Shown: positions 23,831 to 36,267 of the stretch, piece after piece | How the letters are laid out: each line of letters starts with the position of its first letter | Numbering within the stretch: the stretch's first letter is position 1 | DNA from: Paulownia fortunei | Taxonomy: Eukaryota; Streptophyta; Magnoliopsida; Lamiales; Paulowniaceae | DNA: 64,000 nucleotides | Direction: 5' to 3' | NCBI GenBank assembly: GCA_019321725.1 | Contig: CM033113.1 | Coordinates: 14,260,001 to 14,324,000, forward strand | Position numbers and translations under genes: made by a program | The notes under the pieces: generated by a model | What the model was told of the DNA's origin: nothing | The model's database searches: none | What the model saw: the letters and a program-made list of their open reading frames with translations, nothing else

Positions 23831-26329
23831 TGAGACACACAAGATTAGGGCTGCAAAATAAGGGAGAAAATCAGATTATACCATTACATGCCACCTCATG
23901 CTTTCTTATTAAGCTTAAGCTAACATCTCTAAGCTAACACCACAAACCCTTCACTCTTAAGCCACGACCAGACCCTCATTTCAGCTATTTTTATCTTCCA
24001 AACACACACCTTAAGGTATCCAAGTGCTCCAAATTGATTCCAAGTTGAAATAAAAGCAAGAAAAGCAAAGAAGAAGTGATTACCATCAAGTTTAACCTCA
24101 AAATCTACATAGGTAACACTTATCTACAGTTTTGCCTTTGGTTTTTAGATTATTCTAAATGGTTTTATTGTTTACTAAGCTTTCAATATCTCTTATAAAA
24201 GTTTTAGAAAGTTTTTAGTTAGACTTTGGTGCACAAAGAAAGGATTTTTGATGACAAACACTTAATAGGAAATACTTGTGGCGGAAATTATCACATTACT
24301 ATTTTCTTGTGTTTTAGGCTTCAAAAGTGTATGGTATGTTGAATAAATCCTGTAATTATCATAATATACATGTTTATATATGGGTTAAGAGCATCAGAAT
24401 AAATTTGCATCAGTTAGAAATTGAAATAGGGCATGATATTGAAGAGATGCTCAAAACTGTCACCATCGAATTTCAGATTCTGTCCTATGTGAAGTGGACT
24501 AGTTTTACCGTATTAAATCCATTAGTTTTGCCAAGGATATGACTTGGTTGTCTCTTATTACATGTTATATGAGTGTGGTGAAAATTTAGAAGTGATTGAA
24601 TATACTTAAGTATGCCAAAACCATTAATGTCATGAAGTGCATAAAATTGTCATGATAGGAAAAATTTGTTTCAGTATGCTGTGAAAGGAGCTGAACTTGG
24701 GAAGTTATATCCATGAGTTTTAGCCATTCTATCATTAACATGTTCATAAAATTTTTGGACAAGTGAGTTAGATAATTCTATTATGATAAGAGATAAGTAA
24801 GTTTTAGCCATTCTATTATTAATGTCATGAGTTAGATAAGTGTGATAAATTTTTTGGAGTGAATGAATATGTCTAATGGTGTCAAAATCATCATAAAAAT
24901 TAATGTGACAGCAAGAAAATGTGAAGTGGTGAATCTGTCCAATTTAGTTCATTAACATGTTCCAGCATAGATGTGGTGCATTTGATTCCCAACGTTTAAA
25001 GAAATATTATAAGAGTTATAATACATCAATTAAGTGAGGTTAGTATACATTTAAGATTGGAACAAAGGTACGTAGAAGGTTGTATTCAATCATAGTTTCT
25101 CAGTGGTAAGGTTGTTTAGTTAAATTGAGATTCAAGATCTTTATACTATATTAGGTATAATGAACTTGTTAATTGAGGATGGTGATTGATATCTTGTATT
25201 TTTACAGATTGTTTTACATCTAGGGTTGGGGAGTAATACTTAAGAAACTTAGAAGTAACACACAACCGATCAAAGATAAGTAAAGATTCGTTTGCAACTA
25301 CAATGCATAGATATAGTAGATGTGTGAATTATATGTAATATCATAAATCATATGTGCATAGTGGAGGGCTCTCCATTGAGCATACATACATGGACATTTT
25401 TATTGCCACGTGCATGCATCATATACGAGCATTGTGATAAGTCTTGCATTGCACAGCATGATTATGAGAAAGGAAAATATTTTACTGACCACTACTAATA
25501 CATCGAAGCATGCATGGATTTGCATGGTTGTATGCATGGATTTGCAGGTTCGCGTGTATAGATTTGCATACGTATGAGTGTGTATGGATTTGCATGCTTT
25601 TATGATTATTAGCTATTAGATTATGGCATTGTGCAGAGCTCTTTTCCGATGTATGGGATAGTAGCATTGGTCGGGGGCCCAAGAAAGAAATGATTTTGAG
25701 AGAAATATTTTGATGCATGGAATTGCATTGTGGGCGTTGCATTTTGAGATGCATGACTTGATATTGTGCATTACTATTTGACATGCATAATCTTTACTTG
25801 ATGAGTATTAACTTATATAATTTACATATTGTAGGTAAGTCTGGATATTTTAAAATATGGACTTATTAGGCAAGCTGTTGGGGTTCCTACAGGTTTTGAG
25901 GATCAGTGTAAATGGATGACGACCTGTTGGATTGTGTTGTGGGCATATTCTAATTTTTACATTCATTATTTTTATGTAAATTGTTGACTATATATAAAGG
26001 GCTATAAGATGCAAAATGTCCTTATTTCTTCTGAAAGTAAAAGCTATTATTTTTACTTTTGAGTCTCTCATATTATAACTTTGGGATGTCGTATCCTATA
26101 TAACTCTTGAAATTTGATAGTACATGAGCCTGAGAATAGCGTGATTGTGATGGGTGTTGTGTTTTTATATAAATGATGATTTTTTTATATAAAGGGTTAT
26201 ATGTGTGAAAATACTTTATTGTTTCTCAAAGTGCTACATTTGACAAAAGTAAATATATCTACATACATGTGCTACACTATCAAAATTATTGCTATACTAA
26301 TATCTATATTTAGTGTTGGGGGTGTTACA
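23831..26329 (+). mobile_element. Family D LTR, plus orientation, cassette-beta subtype
   Basis: About 2.5 kb homologous to D1 (11281-14134), starting within the LTR and ending GTTGGGGGTGTTACA. Between about 25490 and 25700 it carries a minisatellite of CATGGATTTGCA units in place of the GC-rich block present in D1. The start position is approximate. It separates the integrase remnant from the RT/RNase H remnant of the minus-strand element, so it inserted later. Confidence 0.75.
25505..25600 (+). repeat. CATGGATTTGCA minisatellite in D LTR
   Basis: Four to five degenerate units spaced 20-26 bp apart. The same array, inverted, lies at 45870-45965 in the D solo LTR. Confidence 0.75.
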
Positions 26330-27315
26330 GAAGGTACATGATCATCACCTAAAACTTAGTCTTGCAATTTCGTATCCCTCATTTTCATATCTATCTTTTA
26401 TTAAGTGATTATAATCAGTTATCACAAAAATCTATTTAAGTGCCTTTTCTGGCTTTTATCTTAATGTTAGCCTTTCATTGACCTTATTTTGAGCATTTAA
26501 AATTAGATCAATGAAATTAAGTCTTACCAAAATATTAATAAGTAGACAATTCACCATTTACTCTAATTCATCATCTATACAACCCTCAATTTCCATAATA
26601 GTTTATGATGTAAAATTTGTATGAATATTAGTCTATTAAGATATTTCATTCCAATGACATTTGTAGTTAGATGGATCATACAATATATTCACTCACTAAT
26701 AATATCCATCATTTCTTCAAGTTCAACTCCTTTTGAGTATATAGACATTTCAAGTACTTCCGTTTTGTAATGTTATATGTAGTATTACATAAATAATCTA
26801 TTTAACTCAAAGAGTGTCGAGTAACTTTTTTTTTTTTATATTATATCAAACATATACCAAAACATAATGAGATACACCACTATACACAATAAATAACTTA
26901 TATCTAAAATTGGAGTCACTACCGAAACTCAAATCAATTCTCTTTATGTAATTAGAGATTTTTTCCCACTTAACGAACCATTCAAATTCCATATTCCTGA
27001 TGTATGATGAAATAAAGCGGTAAAAACTACAGAGGAATAATAATATCACTAACCCAAGAAACTTTTCTTATTCCTATCACATTTATTGGTCTTCCCTATT
27101 TCAGTACAACCTCGAAGTTTAGAATAGTTACAAGGACATTTTCTTAAGAAAATTACCAGTCCCAAAAATAAATATTATATTACATAACCAAAAGATAACA
27201 TTTACTAAATTGAACAAATAATTTTTTACTTATTTAGAGTTTCCAAGATCATATTGAAAGGTCAATCATATTTCTCCTTGTTGTACACTAAGATATCATC
27301 AATGAATATCACCCC
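26330..27315 (-). pseudogene. RT palm to RNase H remnant, minus-strand D element
   Basis: Minus-strand translation shows the reverse transcriptase catalytic string VIFIDDILVYNKE at about 27274-27312, a connection segment (RFISSYIRNMEFEW) and the RNase H start FIVYSGVSHY near 26870-26900. Multiple stops and shifts are present. The upstream RT half lies on the other side of the solo LTR at 27321-28781. 26330-26840 is too degenerate to assign. Confidence 0.8.
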
Positions 27316-27320
27316 AAACA

Positions 27321-28781
27321 TGTAATACCCAAGCCTCGCGCTACTCACCTAGCCAATATAGTTAATGCATTTTATGTCACGTATGTGTCATTTGTATTTT
27401 AATTAATATTTCATAATGCATTATATTTTATACGGTATTTTAATAATTAAATTTTTGAAGTTGTCATCGATATTAGTTTCTAGATTCTTTAACCTAATTG
27501 GTTGAGTTGGTACTAAGATATGAAAATTTAGGTGTCAACTATCAGATAGACTTATGATATACGTAAGTGAAAGGTGGCATCGTTGTGTTTATTGGTGTAA
27601 GATAAACTATGTAAATAAATTAATTAGGGAGAAAATAGTAATAGTAACGATAATAATAATAATAATAAAAGAAAGTAAGGACATTACCATATTAATTAAG
27701 ATCGTGTAAATTTTTTAATATAAAATAAATTTGGAGGCTTGTAAATAAATAAATAAATAATATTATGTATTAATTATATATAAAAATATAATATATATAT
27801 ATACCTATGTGTAGATGTACGAAATATGTATATATATATAAGTATATAGTGTGTAGTATAATATATATATACATATGTAAATAAGTATATGGTGTGTAAT
27901 ATAATATATACATATACATATAGGTATACACGTGTAGTGTATGCATATATATATATATGATAAGGATAAGTATAATATATATATATATAGATATACATTG
28001 TAGTGTATACATGAGGTTGATAGAGGGTATGCCTCTGGTGGTTACGAGAGGGTGGACCATTTGACTGTGCCCTTATCGATATCACTGGTGGGAAGACTTC
28101 TGGAGGGTCACAAGGAAAGACAGGGGGTGGACCTCTGGTGATCTCAGAAGATGGCCCCCGGACTATGTCGATCTGTTTATAACCATATGATTATTGATGT
28201 TGTTGAGAGCTTTATCCGGTACATAGTAGGTGGGCCAAGGGCCCAGTGATGAAAAATGATTTTGAATGAACTATTTTTATACATAAGTTTGCATCCTTGT
28301 CATGATCTCATAGAAATGCATTGCATTTATATTGGATTATTCCTTCAGCATGCATGATTTTCATTTACTGAGCATTGCCTCACGTAGTTCATGTATTGTA
28401 GGTGAGTTTGATGATACTTGAAGCATGGACTTATTGAACGAGCGGCTGGAGCTCCTATAGGTTCTGAGGATCAGTGTACATGGATGATGGCCAGTTGGGC
28501 TGGTTGTTAACTTATTTGATTTTGGAGTCTATTGTATCAGGTTTTGAAATTTATATTGTGTGTTACTTTTAAAACTTTTATGTACATGAGTATGTAAATA
28601 TTGTGTTTGTTATGGGTTCTCTGCAGGTATATATAAATTAGTTTGTGAGTGGAAAAAATAGTTTATTATTTATTATGATGTTACAGGGAAAAGAACAAAA
28701 AAAATATTCCATGCATGCACACAGGTTCTATCATGTCAAATTATATTATATATATGGTTGTGTAGTAATGGGGGTGTTACA
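27321..28781 (+). mobile_element. Family D solo LTR with TSD AAACA (internally replaced)
   Basis: It begins TGTAATACCCAAGCCTC and ends GGGGGTGTTACA, flanked by AAACA at 27316-27320 and 28782-28786. It is only 1461 bp, because the middle of the usual 3-kb LTR is missing and a TA-rich stretch (27655-28010) occupies that place. It splits the RT sequence of the minus-strand D element just upstream of the FIDD motif. Confidence 0.88.
27655..28010. repeat. TA/ATA low-complexity expansion
   Basis: Runs of AAT, AAAT and TATATA units, with CATATA and GTGTAG variants, replace the LTR centre. Open frames on the minus strand here are products of the repeat and are not genes. Confidence 0.85.
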
Positions 28782-29898
28782 AAACATGTCCAAATAGAAT
28801 CATCAAACACATTATTCATTATGTATATCAAAATAATTAAGGCATTAGTAAATCCAATGGCGCAACAAGAAATTCATAATTAATTCAAATTTAAAAAAGT
28901 CCTCAAGATCATATTAGCTCCTCTTAACTTATCAAATAAACCTTAATATGAAAATTTATATTATTACTCAATTCAGTTGCTATAAATAATACATAACCTC
29001 AAGATTCGTCTTTCTTCTAGGTGAATATGAAGTGGAGCTTGCTTAGGAAAAACACTAGACCTTAATGCCTTACACAATATTATAACAATATCACTGAAGG
29101 TTCATCAAATTCCAGTAGGTGTATATGATAAACTAAAAGAGAGATTGGATTTGTTCTTACAACTATATCCTAGATAAAATCAGTTGGTTAGTAAATAGCA
29201 TGCCCGAAAACTTCTTTTCAACATGTATCAAGAGATCTGAGATCACACAAATGAATTTTTAGTAAACTTGGTTATTTCTAAAAATTCTAACACAACCCAA
29301 AGATCGATAATAATTCTTTCTCATAACTCTCTTTTACGGTAATTGTAGAAAATTATAATTTGACAATTTTTTTCATTTTCTGTAAATAGTAAACATTTTC
29401 CTGCTATGACCTCTATAAATTTTTTAAATTTTCATCACCTAGAATTTAAAAGTCTTAATAATCCTGAAATAATCCACAATGCATAATTTTCAATAAATCA
29501 ATCTACACAAAAAGGTTATATCATAATCCTAGCCAATATAACAAAATTAACCTAAAGGTCTAAAAATCTAATTAGTTGATCTTGAACCTCCATAAGGAAT
29601 TAAAATATTATAATTGACCTCATATAAATATATCAAGTAACCTTTCCAGTCTTATTACATATGTAGTGGATAATAGAGAATATGTAGCTCTAAAGATAGA
29701 ATACCAACCTCAAATTTTCTACTTGTTACTATTGATGAGTCTGCCTTAATATTATTTTATACAAAATCTTAAAACACATGACCAATATTATTCACGAAAT
29801 ACAAAATGAATTATACAACAAATAAAACTTACTGGCATGGTTGTGCTCTACTAGTTTCAAAGGTCATGTACATGGACAGTCTACAGAACCACAAATCA
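28782..29898 (-). pseudogene. Degenerate gag-pol to RT start, minus-strand D element
   Basis: Close to the solo LTR the minus strand gives RT pieces (LFDKLRGAN near 28900-28930, then an EFLV..PLD region). Towards the primer site no gag start or continuous frame survives, so most of gag appears deleted or decayed. Confidence 0.6.
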
Positions 29899-29911
29899 GG
29901 CTCTGATACCA
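29899..29911 (-). other. Primer-binding site, tRNA-iMet type, perfect
   Basis: GGCTCTGATACCA is the exact complement of TGGTATCAGAGCC, the 13-nt primer site for initiator methionine tRNA. It sits three bases inside the LTR end at 29915 and fixes the orientation as minus. Confidence 0.9.
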
Positions 29912-29914
29912 CTC

Positions 29915-32900
29915 TACAACACCTCCACCACTAAATATAGATATTAATATAACAATAATTTTGACAAGGTAGCACATGTGTGTACATGTGTATATATATA
30001 ATTTTGTTGTCAACTGTAGCACTTTGAAAAATAGCAAAAGTATTTTCTTACATATAATCCTGCATATAGCAAAATCACCATTTATATAAAAAACACAACA
30101 CCCATCACTGTCATGCTATTTTCAAACTTATTTACTATAAAATTTCAAGAGTTATATAGGACACGACATCCCAAAGTTATAATACGATGGACTTAAAAAT
30201 CAAAATAATAGCCTATATTTTCGAAAGAAGTAAGGACATTTTGCATCTTGTAACCTTTTATATATAGAACACAATTTACATAATAATAATAATTGTAAAA
30301 ATTAGAATATGCCCACAACACAACCTAACAAGTCATCATCTATGTACAGTGATCCTTAGAAGCCTATAGGAGCTCCAACTACCAGCCTAGTAAGCCTTAA
30401 AGTCTCAGGTATCACCATGCTTACCTACAATGCATGAACTACATGAACTAATGCTCAGTAAGTAAAAATCATGCATGCTGAAAATATAATCTAACATACA
30501 TATGATGCATCTCTGTGAAATCATGCTAGGAATACAAGCTCCTGGACCAAAACAGTTCATTCAAAATCATTTTTCACCACTGGGCCCTTGGCCTGCCTGC
30601 TATGTATTGGATAGAGTTGTCAACAATATCAATAATCACATGGCCATAAATAGATTGACACAGTCCGTGGGCCATCTCCTAGGATTAACTAAGGTCCACC
30701 CCCTATCTTCCGCTGTGATCCTCCATAAGTTTTCCCACCAATGGCATCAATAAGGAGACAGTCAAGTGGTCCACCCTCTCGTGACCATTAGAGGCACACC
30801 CCCTGTCAACCCCTATGATCCTCTGAGAAGTAACACTCGCGCCACCCCAAAATATCACATAAGCACGCCTCGCATGCCTCGGTACACTAGTAGTGGCCAA
30901 ATAATTTTTTTTTGAAAATCATGTCTCAAATCATATCATCCATGCAAGAACCTAATCTATACTCATATATCATGCATGCACATGTAAATGCTCATGAATG
31001 GTATGTTCAATATGAAATGTAAGTCATCTTGATCTCAACATATTTCAATAATCATAAAACTCTTAAGGTACATACTATACTTGTCATCCAATCAATTTAA
31101 ATATCAACACATTAAGTATAAATGCTTCAAGACATACTATGTTCATGCATTATAGTTGCAAATGGATTTTCACTTACCTTTGATCGGTTTTATATTCTTC
31201 TAGGTTTCTTAAGTATTACTCCCTAACCCTAGATGTGAAACAATCTGTAAAAATACAAGATATCAATTACCATCCTCAATTAATAAGTTCATTATACCTA
31301 ATGTAGTATAAAGATCTTGAATCTCAATTTAATTAAACAACCGTACTACCTAGAAACTATAACCGAATACAACCTTCCACGCACCTTTGTTCCATATCTT
31401 AAATGTATACTAACCTCACTTAATTGATGTATTATAACTCTTACAACATCTCCCTAAATGTTTGGGATCAAATGCACCACATCTATGCTGGAACATGTTA
31501 ATGAACCAAATGGGACAGATTCACAACTTTACATTTTCTTGCTACCACATAAATTTACATGATGATTTTAATACCCTTAGACATATTCATTCACTCCCCA
31601 ATTTTTATCACACCTATATAACATAAAACAAATGTAACCATGTCATATAATGGCTAGAATTCACAAATATAGCTTCCCAAGTTCAGCTCCCTTCACAGCA
31701 TACTGAAACAAATTTTTCCTACCATGACAGTTTTGCGCAGTTCATGACATTAATGGTTTGGCAGCGTTAAGTATATTAAATCACTCTCAAATTTTCACCA
31801 CACTGATAACATATACAAAAAGACAACTAGGTCATAGTATTTCCAAAACTAATGGATTTAATTGTGTAAAACCAGTCCCCTTCACATAGGACAGAATCTG
31901 AAATTTGATGGAGACAGTTCTGAGCATCTCTTTAATTATCATGCCATATTTTAATTCCCAAGCAATCCAAACATAAATAAATAATATTAAATCCTATATA
32001 AACACATTCATGATGATAAATATAGAATTTACCTAAGGTTTCTTGCAGATTTTAAGCTCAATAAACTAGAAATCAATGTATACACAGATTCTACGCCTTA
32101 GTGGTTCTACTATGTGTTTGCAACCACAAATCATTATTTTATGCATAATAACCCTATGAATAACCTCTAACATCATCATGAACAAGAAAAGAATCTTAAG
32201 AAATCACAAAACCCTCAAATAATATAAAAAGTGATGTCAAAACTGTATATGAACCTCACCTATGCCAGTTTCAGCTTCTACATGTGATTACTGCTTCCTT
32301 TTGCTTCCTTTGCCCTTCTCTATCACTTGGAATAAATTAGGACCAGATTAGAGAGATTTTTACATGAGGTTTTGGACCCTGAAAATAGTTGAGGGTCGTG
32401 GGTAAATGGCTAAGAGTGAAAGAAAGCTTGAGGTGGCACTTGAGGTGCTTGCTTAAGCTTGGTAGCAAGCTTGAGGTGGTAAGTTGTGGTATAAATCTTA
32501 CCTTTCACCCATCTTTCAAGTGTAGATCATATGTGTCTTAATATACATTAGTGTTATTGTTTAATTATGACAAGATACCATAGATAATTCATAAGCTAAT
32601 TTTCTAGCTATTCATTTAAGTTCTTACCCGATTGTCACACGATTATTAAATAATTATCCATATTAAAAATTACATAATCTTATACATAAATGAATATTTT
32701 AATATCACCTTTGAATCACATAATCTTATGTCCAATGTCCCAAATAGGTAATTTACCGATATATACTTTTGAAATAACTGGATGAAATCGAATCAAACCG
32801 TATAAGTTTACCAGTAACAACTTTAACACTTCCAAAATTATAACCTATATATCCCATCGAAATCCAATATTGATCAACCTCATTTTCTTCTTATTTAAAT

Positions 32901-33087
32901 TTAATGTTGATTACTTATATTATGATGATTGATAACTAATACCATATGAGATTTTCTAGAAATTTATTGATCAAATGTGATTATAAGGTAAAACGGATTA
33001 TACCATATAGTTTCAATGCAATCACTTATGAATAATATGTAATGCATGAATCATATTGGTCAAGTAGTGTGAGGCTCATTTATTACA
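29915..33087 (-). mobile_element. Family D 5' LTR, minus orientation (3.17 kb)
   Basis: The LTR runs from TACAACACCTCC to GGCTCATTTATTACA on the plus strand, and is followed on its inner side by a perfect tRNA-iMet primer site. It is homologous to the D LTRs at 11281-14134 and 45127-48100. It carries the GC-rich cassette around 30640-30870. Beyond 33087 lies the gag of element G. Confidence 0.85.
30502..30753 (+). other. Conserved antisense small ORF in the D LTR (83 aa)
   Basis: Same frame and length as the frame at 13313-13564, differing at about 13 of 83 residues. It reads against the LTR orientation. No recognisable domain. Confidence 0.3.
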
Positions 33088-33111
33088 TAAAGTAAGAAAA
33101 GTATAAAGGAT

Positions 33112-33539
33112 TTGATACAAAAATATGTCAAAATATACACTTATCATCGACCATCTACACGGAATCTTGAGCCATACGACCCAAAAATTAAAAGAACTCT
33201 TTGGTTGTTGATAAATGAATCAAGAGAGGAAAGAATGGCCAACAACGAGAGAAACATAGAGAATAGATCATTGTTGGACTATACTAAACCTTAAATTAAT
33301 GGGACCAATTCGAGTATTAGGAGATCAATAATACAAGCAAACACTTTTGAGATTAAACTGATAATTATTCAAATAATACAACTTTGGTGTAATATGGTGA
33401 TTTGCCTAATGATGACCCCAGTGCCCACATCACAAACTTCTTGGAGATTTGTGACACTTTTAATGACAATAGAGTGACCGATGATTCTATTTATCTAAGA
33501 TTGTTTACATTTTCCTTGAGGGACAAAGCTAAGAGTTGG
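33112..33539 (+). pseudogene. Element G gag, N-terminal part (Athila-like)
   Basis: Broken frames show the gag N terminus (NERNIENRSLLDYTKP) and the capsid strings ITNFLEICDTFND and LRDKAKSW at 33420-33539. The sequence stops exactly after the Trp codon at 33537-33539, where element E begins. The frame resumes in register at 49103-49105 on the far side of E. Element G has lost its 5' LTR; the D LTR ends 25 bases upstream. Confidence 0.8.
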
Positions 33540-35553
33540 GGTGTGGCTTGCACATAAATGCAATCAAATTCCACAAGTGTGCGGGCCAACAAGTAATAAA
33601 GTGTATGAGTATACGAATGTCATGCCTATAGAGAGTATGTGAAAAACTACTAAAGTATAGATAATCCAACTATATTTAACCTATAGAAATATTTGGTTGA
33701 TTGAATTGAAAACTTAAAACTAGAAATTAACAAGCAATAATAACATTAAAAAAAACAAGGGATTAAAACTTAGGTAAAGAAGTACTAAGGCGTTGGATTG
33801 TTGTTATATTAGATTGTAAATTTTTAGAAGTTAGTGAATAGGATTGACATTAAATTATGTGATAGCGGGAACTCTAATATTATGTGATACTCTTTTCCAA
33901 GATGTACCACACCTATTACCAGAAAGCAACCGGTATATTCCTATACAAGTTTAGCTATCCAATAATGCATCAGGCTTTGTGATTTCCTCTAGCTTTCCAT
34001 AATCAAATCTATAACTATTGCATGTGTTAATTCTTATATTCCTATAGTGACCTAACACATGGCATGCACTACATGAGCACTTGTCATGATACTACCATCG
34101 GTCTCAATCACCACAACAAGGTTCATCTTGAAACTGGCCAAATTTCAAGAAGCATTAAAAACATACTCACAAAATCTACAATCATCCACAACACATACAA
34201 GTCAACAATTCACAACTTTATAGAAACGACTTTCCAAGCCTTGGCAAAAGTAGTTTACTTTATATTAAAATTAAGTAAGCACCAAGTGTTTCCCAACATC
34301 ATGATTCTTATAAATTTCTCAAAACTAAATAAAATGAAAGAATAAAATAAAGTAGAAGATTACAACCACTAAGTGATTCTTCACTTCTTCAAAATCTTCA
34401 ATGCCCAAAGAAGCTTATTTTTCCTTTTATCTTAAATCCCCAATTCCTTGATGATGGGTGTATGTGATTTCGGTGTAGTATGTGGAGATATAAGAAAGAA
34501 TGAGAGTTTTGCATGGAGAGAAAAAGTGTGTGAGAATTTAAGTGTAGCATGTGTGTGGGTGATGAATTTTATGTTGAATGATGTATGATATGATCTATGA
34601 ATTCAATATATGTTAGTTGTGTGTGTGTGTATAGTATATTTATCAAGAGCAACACATGGGGAGTGATGTGTAGGTGTATCTATCACAAAAGATGCCAAAA
34701 TTTGCCTTTGACAACCACTTGTCGCATCTCCAAGCAACAGGAATCAATTCTATTATATGGATAGCACTAGGCCTTGTTTTGGCACCTAGGTGTAATGACC
34801 TCAATTTTTTTGGTGCCTAAGTGCCTTGTTTTGGCACCTAGGTGCTGTTGCTGTAGTTTGTCTTCTTAACTTTAGTGCTTTTGACACTATTCAGCCCCTT
34901 TCAACTACTTTTTGACCTCTTTATATGATGAAATGACCTTTGGTGTCTTCAAAACAATTGTAGCCCTATTTATTAGGTTTTTTTAGCCGATTCAATTACA
35001 TCAATATCATATTTTTGGAGAAAGGTATGCCAAAAATATGAAAACTATCATATTTGAAAATTTCAGTGCACTTTTAACTTTTTAATCGAATTTTTCTCTT
35101 TGAAATAAATTGAACTGAGATAAGTTGTTAACATGAAAGTTGTAGATCTATCACGTATCTTTCCAATGAGCTAAGAATCAGGTCAATAAGGCTTTAGATT
35201 AGAAATTTATGCCTAAAATACAAAACTACCATAGTGGCACCGTGTCAACAAAATTTAGCCCAAGAATACTTGTTTCAACTTCATTTTGGCTCATTTCAAT
35301 CCCTTGATTCCTAAACTCCTACCATACACAAAACATTGATAAAAACCTAATATTAATAAGAACAAAGCAAGGAAGACATAAATGAATTTATATAAAATAT
35401 GTAAAAATAGGCACTTATCAACTCTATTCCTCATTCTTAATCCCTACACATAATTATCATAAAATAAGGTATAATTATATCGATTATAAGGCAAAAAAAT
35501 ATGCAATTACGCTCATGGAGGTGTTAGAAATGTCACACTTTTAGAGTTTATCA
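33540..35553 (-). mobile_element. Element E 3' LTR
   Basis: About 2.0 kb, from GGTGTGGCTTGCAC to GAGTTTATCA on the plus strand. It aligns to 44129-45126 plus 48106-49100, differing by eye at roughly one base in ten, so the insertion is old. Open frames at 34064-34345 fall inside the LTR and are not supported as genes. Confidence 0.85.
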
Positions 35554-36267
35554 ACTACCAAAAAATTTACCTTTTGCTTATCCTTAAGCAAAACTCAAAA
35601 TTAAACAATCATAGGCTCATACTTTAATCATTAATTACTAAGCTTGATCAACCAATTCAAGTGCCTCATCAATCTTTGTTGCATATAAATCTAAAGGTTA
35701 GTTATAAAGCTAGTCAAATGACACTACGAAATACGTGTTTCACCAATCTAGTCATGAATTGAAAACGTGTGTGTGAAGTGTCAAGCTCAAGTTTCATGCA
35801 ATAATGACTCTCATGATCTAAGAAAATGAGTTTTAGGTGTTCCATAGACTTATTTTTTATACAACTTCTCCACAAATGTAGGCACTTGCAAACTAAATCA
35901 AAAGGACTTCAATAAGCTTGTAACATAAGGCCTAGGTATTGGTTTACAAAGAAAGGGTAAGGATAAACAATGTAAGAGAGCATAAAACATTGCACATAGA
36001 ATCTCACTCTCCTCTGTTCTTTTTTTTTTCCCAATTCTCTTCCTTTTTCCTTTGGGATTTATGCTCTTCTTTTCTTTTCTTTTTCAACAGCCTCTTAGTT
36101 TTCTTTTTTTTTTGCTTCTTTTCTTTTTTGTTTTGGCAATTTTTTCTTGTCCATGAATCAATCTTAAGGCTTCATTTCTTGTTTTTTTTTTTACTTTCAC
36201 AACCCCCAACTTGTTTCTTTTCATTAACACGAGCTGTAAAGGTTTTCTTGCACATTTTCCTTGCTCA
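35554..36267 (-). mobile_element. Element E 3' UTR, distal part
   Basis: It matches the complement of 54900-55561 of element G, including a pyrimidine-rich stretch (36010-36190) that corresponds to the purine-rich 54985-55140. The long open frame through the pyrimidine run at 35939-36352 is an artefact of composition. Confidence 0.75.

Noticed and set aside
25505..25600. Spaced CATGGATTTGCA units resembling a CRISPR array
   Set aside because: Units are short and degenerate, spacing is irregular, and the context is a plant LTR. It is a minisatellite.
27770..28085. Two long minus-strand frames of about 100 residues
   Set aside because: They are translations of TATA/CATATA low-complexity repeats (Tyr/Ile-rich).
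29899..29911. tRNA-like sequence
   Set aside because: Only the 13-nt primer complement of tRNA-iMet is present, with no cloverleaf around it.
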